From Deferribacter autotrophicus (GTDB lineage Bacteria > Chrysiogenota > Deferribacteres > Deferribacterales > Deferribacteraceae): a stretch of DNA of 64,000 nt. The stretch is from positions 62,001 through 126,000 of the forward strand of contig NZ_VFJB01000006.1 of assembly GCF_008362905.1 (NCBI RefSeq), read 5' to 3'. A program made the position numbers and the translations under genes. A model generated the notes under the pieces. The model was not told the origin of the DNA, made no database searches, and was given only the letters and a program-made list of their open reading frames with translations. Each line of letters begins with the position of its first letter. Position 1 is the first letter of the stretch. Below are positions 62,979 to 64,000 of the stretch, in pieces.

Positions 62979-64000
62979 TTGTTACCTGTAGAAGAACAAT
63001 TAAAATTAATACGTAGAGGTACAGAGGAAATAATTGTTGAAGATGAGTTGAAAAAGAAACTTGAAAGAGCTGTTAAAGAAAATAGACCCTTGAGGGTTAA
63101 GGCGGGTTTTGATCCAACTGCTCCAGACCTTCATCTTGGACATACAGTGTTAATCCAAAAATTAAAGCATTTTCAAGATCTTGGTCATCGAGTAATATTT
63201 TTAATTGGCGATTTTACAGGTATGATTGGTGATCCTACAGGTAAATCTGAAACAAGAAAAGCGCTTACAAGGGAAGAGGTACTTAAAAACGCTGAAACTT
63301 ATAAAGAGCAGGTATTTAAGATTCTTGATCCTGATAAAACAGAAATTGCATTTAACAGCAGTTGGATGGATAAAATGACATCCTATGATATGATTAAGCT
63401 GGCTTCAAAATATACTGTGGCAAGAATGCTTGAGAGAGATGATTTCTCGAAACGCTATGCAGCAAATAAACCTATCAGTATTCATGAATTTTTATACCCT
63501 CTTGTTCAAGGTTATGATTCTGTTGCTTTAAAAGCAGATGTTGAGCTTGGTGGAACAGATCAAAAATTCAATTTATTGGTAGGTAGAGAATTGCAAAGGG
63601 ATTATGGGCAGGAACCTCAAATTGCAATTACTATGCCTATTCTTGAAGGGCTTGATGGGGTTCAGAAAATGAGTAAATCCCTTGGAAATTATGTTGGAAT
63701 TACTGAAGATCCTTTTACCATGTTTAGTAAAATTATGTCCATTTCGGATGAGTTGATGTTTAGATATTATCTATTGCTGTCTGATAAAAGTGAAGATGAT
63801 ATTGAAAAAATGAAAATTGATATAAAAAATGGAATTCTTCATCCTATGGAAGCAAAAAAGCAGTTAGCCGCAGAAATTGTAACAAGGTTTCATAGTGCTG
63901 AAGATGCAAAAAATGCCAGGGAAAAGTTTGAAGCATTATTTAGTAAAAAGGAAATCCCTGATGACTTACCAGAATTTACTTTGCAGAAAGGGATGAAATT
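62979..64000 (+). CDS. tyrS: tyrosyl-tRNA synthetase, 3' truncated by the window edge
   Basis: The frame runs from a TTG at 62979 (AAGGAGG 5 nt upstream) to the window end without a stop, giving about 340 residues. The class I signature is DLHLGH and the KMSKS motif is QKMSKSLGN, both exact; [16 protein letters not shown] and [13 protein letters not shown] place it in the TyrS type 2 group. The C-terminal S4 domain should lie beyond the edge. Confidence 0.95.
   Translation, partial: MLPVEEQLKLIRRGTEEIIVEDELKKKLERAVKENRPLRVKAGFDPTAPDLHLGHTVLIQKLKHFQDLGHRVIFLIGDFTGMIGDPTGKSETRKALTREEVLKNAETYKEQVFKILDPDKTEIAFNSSWMDKMTSYDMIKLASKYTVARMLERDDFSKRYAANKPISIHEFLYPLVQGYDSVALKADVELGGTDQKFNLLVGRELQRDYGQEPQIAITMPILEGLDGVQKMSKSLGNYVGITEDPFTMFSKIMSISDELMFRYYLLLSDKSEDDIEKMKIDIKNGILHPMEAKKQLAAEIVTRFHSAEDAKNAREKFEALFSKKEIPDDLPEFTLQKGMK

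Overview
The window is a 64 kb stretch of AT-rich chromosome, densely packed with housekeeping genes, from a Gram-negative (diderm) bacterium. The proteins are rich in Lys, Ile and Glu. Markers include a complete 14-subunit nuo operon with a hydrogenase-style long NuoF, LL-diaminopimelate aminotransferase, ThyX, short-form HisG, an lpxD-fabZ-lpxA-lpxI lipid A cluster next to bamA and skp, and a selenocysteine tRNA. Together these fit an anaerobic, possibly thermophilic member of the Deferribacterota (Deferribacter/Calditerrivibrio/Flexistipes type). That placement is inference; no rRNA gene is present to confirm it.

Layout. 1-373: end of an AEC permease. 389-627: a 239-bp nested palindromic element. 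690-6855 (+): a tightly overlapping run, MOSC-MogA fusion, tmk, holB-like, ricT, metG, tatD and a receiver protein. 6899-18266 (-): lytic transglycosylase, glycosyltransferase, Lrp/AsnC regulator, nth, a small unknown gene, rsmB, htpX, fmt, dapL, a CDF transporter, DUF1844, DUF2232, rpsR, ssb and rpsF. 18267-19198: a gene-free region of about 930 bp holding the rpsF leader, a palindromic repeat, and hairpins ending just before an rluD-type gene. 20223-35032 (+): nuoABCDEFGHIJKLMN plus a ferritin-like gene, closed by a strong terminator. A comFB-type gene diverges from gpsA, which begins the run gpsA, ilvE, polA, GGDEF, hisD, histidine kinase (+). 43350-45180 (-): alcohol dehydrogenase and MBL-fold hydrolase.

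45181-47818 is the only clearly accessory region. It holds a palindromic nonamer-repeat element, tRNA-Sec (selC), a decayed IS21-family istB with its terminus, a DUF433/DUF5615 toxin-antitoxin-like pair, and a Nudix gene with a small unknown ORF flanked by a decayed duplicate of that ORF. 47819-53116 carries rho, rpmE, thyX, DUF1385, prfA and prmC. 53101-64000 carries murA, hisG and an envelope-assembly run (bamA, skp, lpxD, fabZ, lpxA, a Gfo/Idh oxidoreductase, lpxI), then cheX, a prepilin peptidase and a truncated tyrS.

The most interesting non-genic signal is a family of interspersed elements at 11906-11988, 18411-18575 and 45232-45452, with a weaker relative at 6861-6896. Their arms are built of about 9-bp units related to TAAGGGTTG and are arranged as inverted repeats. 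The two long copies flank a core containing approximately 7-bp GTTCAAT-type repeats. Other points of interest are the selC/IS21 junction, a GnnA-like oxidoreductase in the lipid A operon, recurrent TAG stop codons merged with Shine-Dalgarno sequences in the nuo operon, and a NuoF N-terminal domain lacking one expected cluster cysteine.
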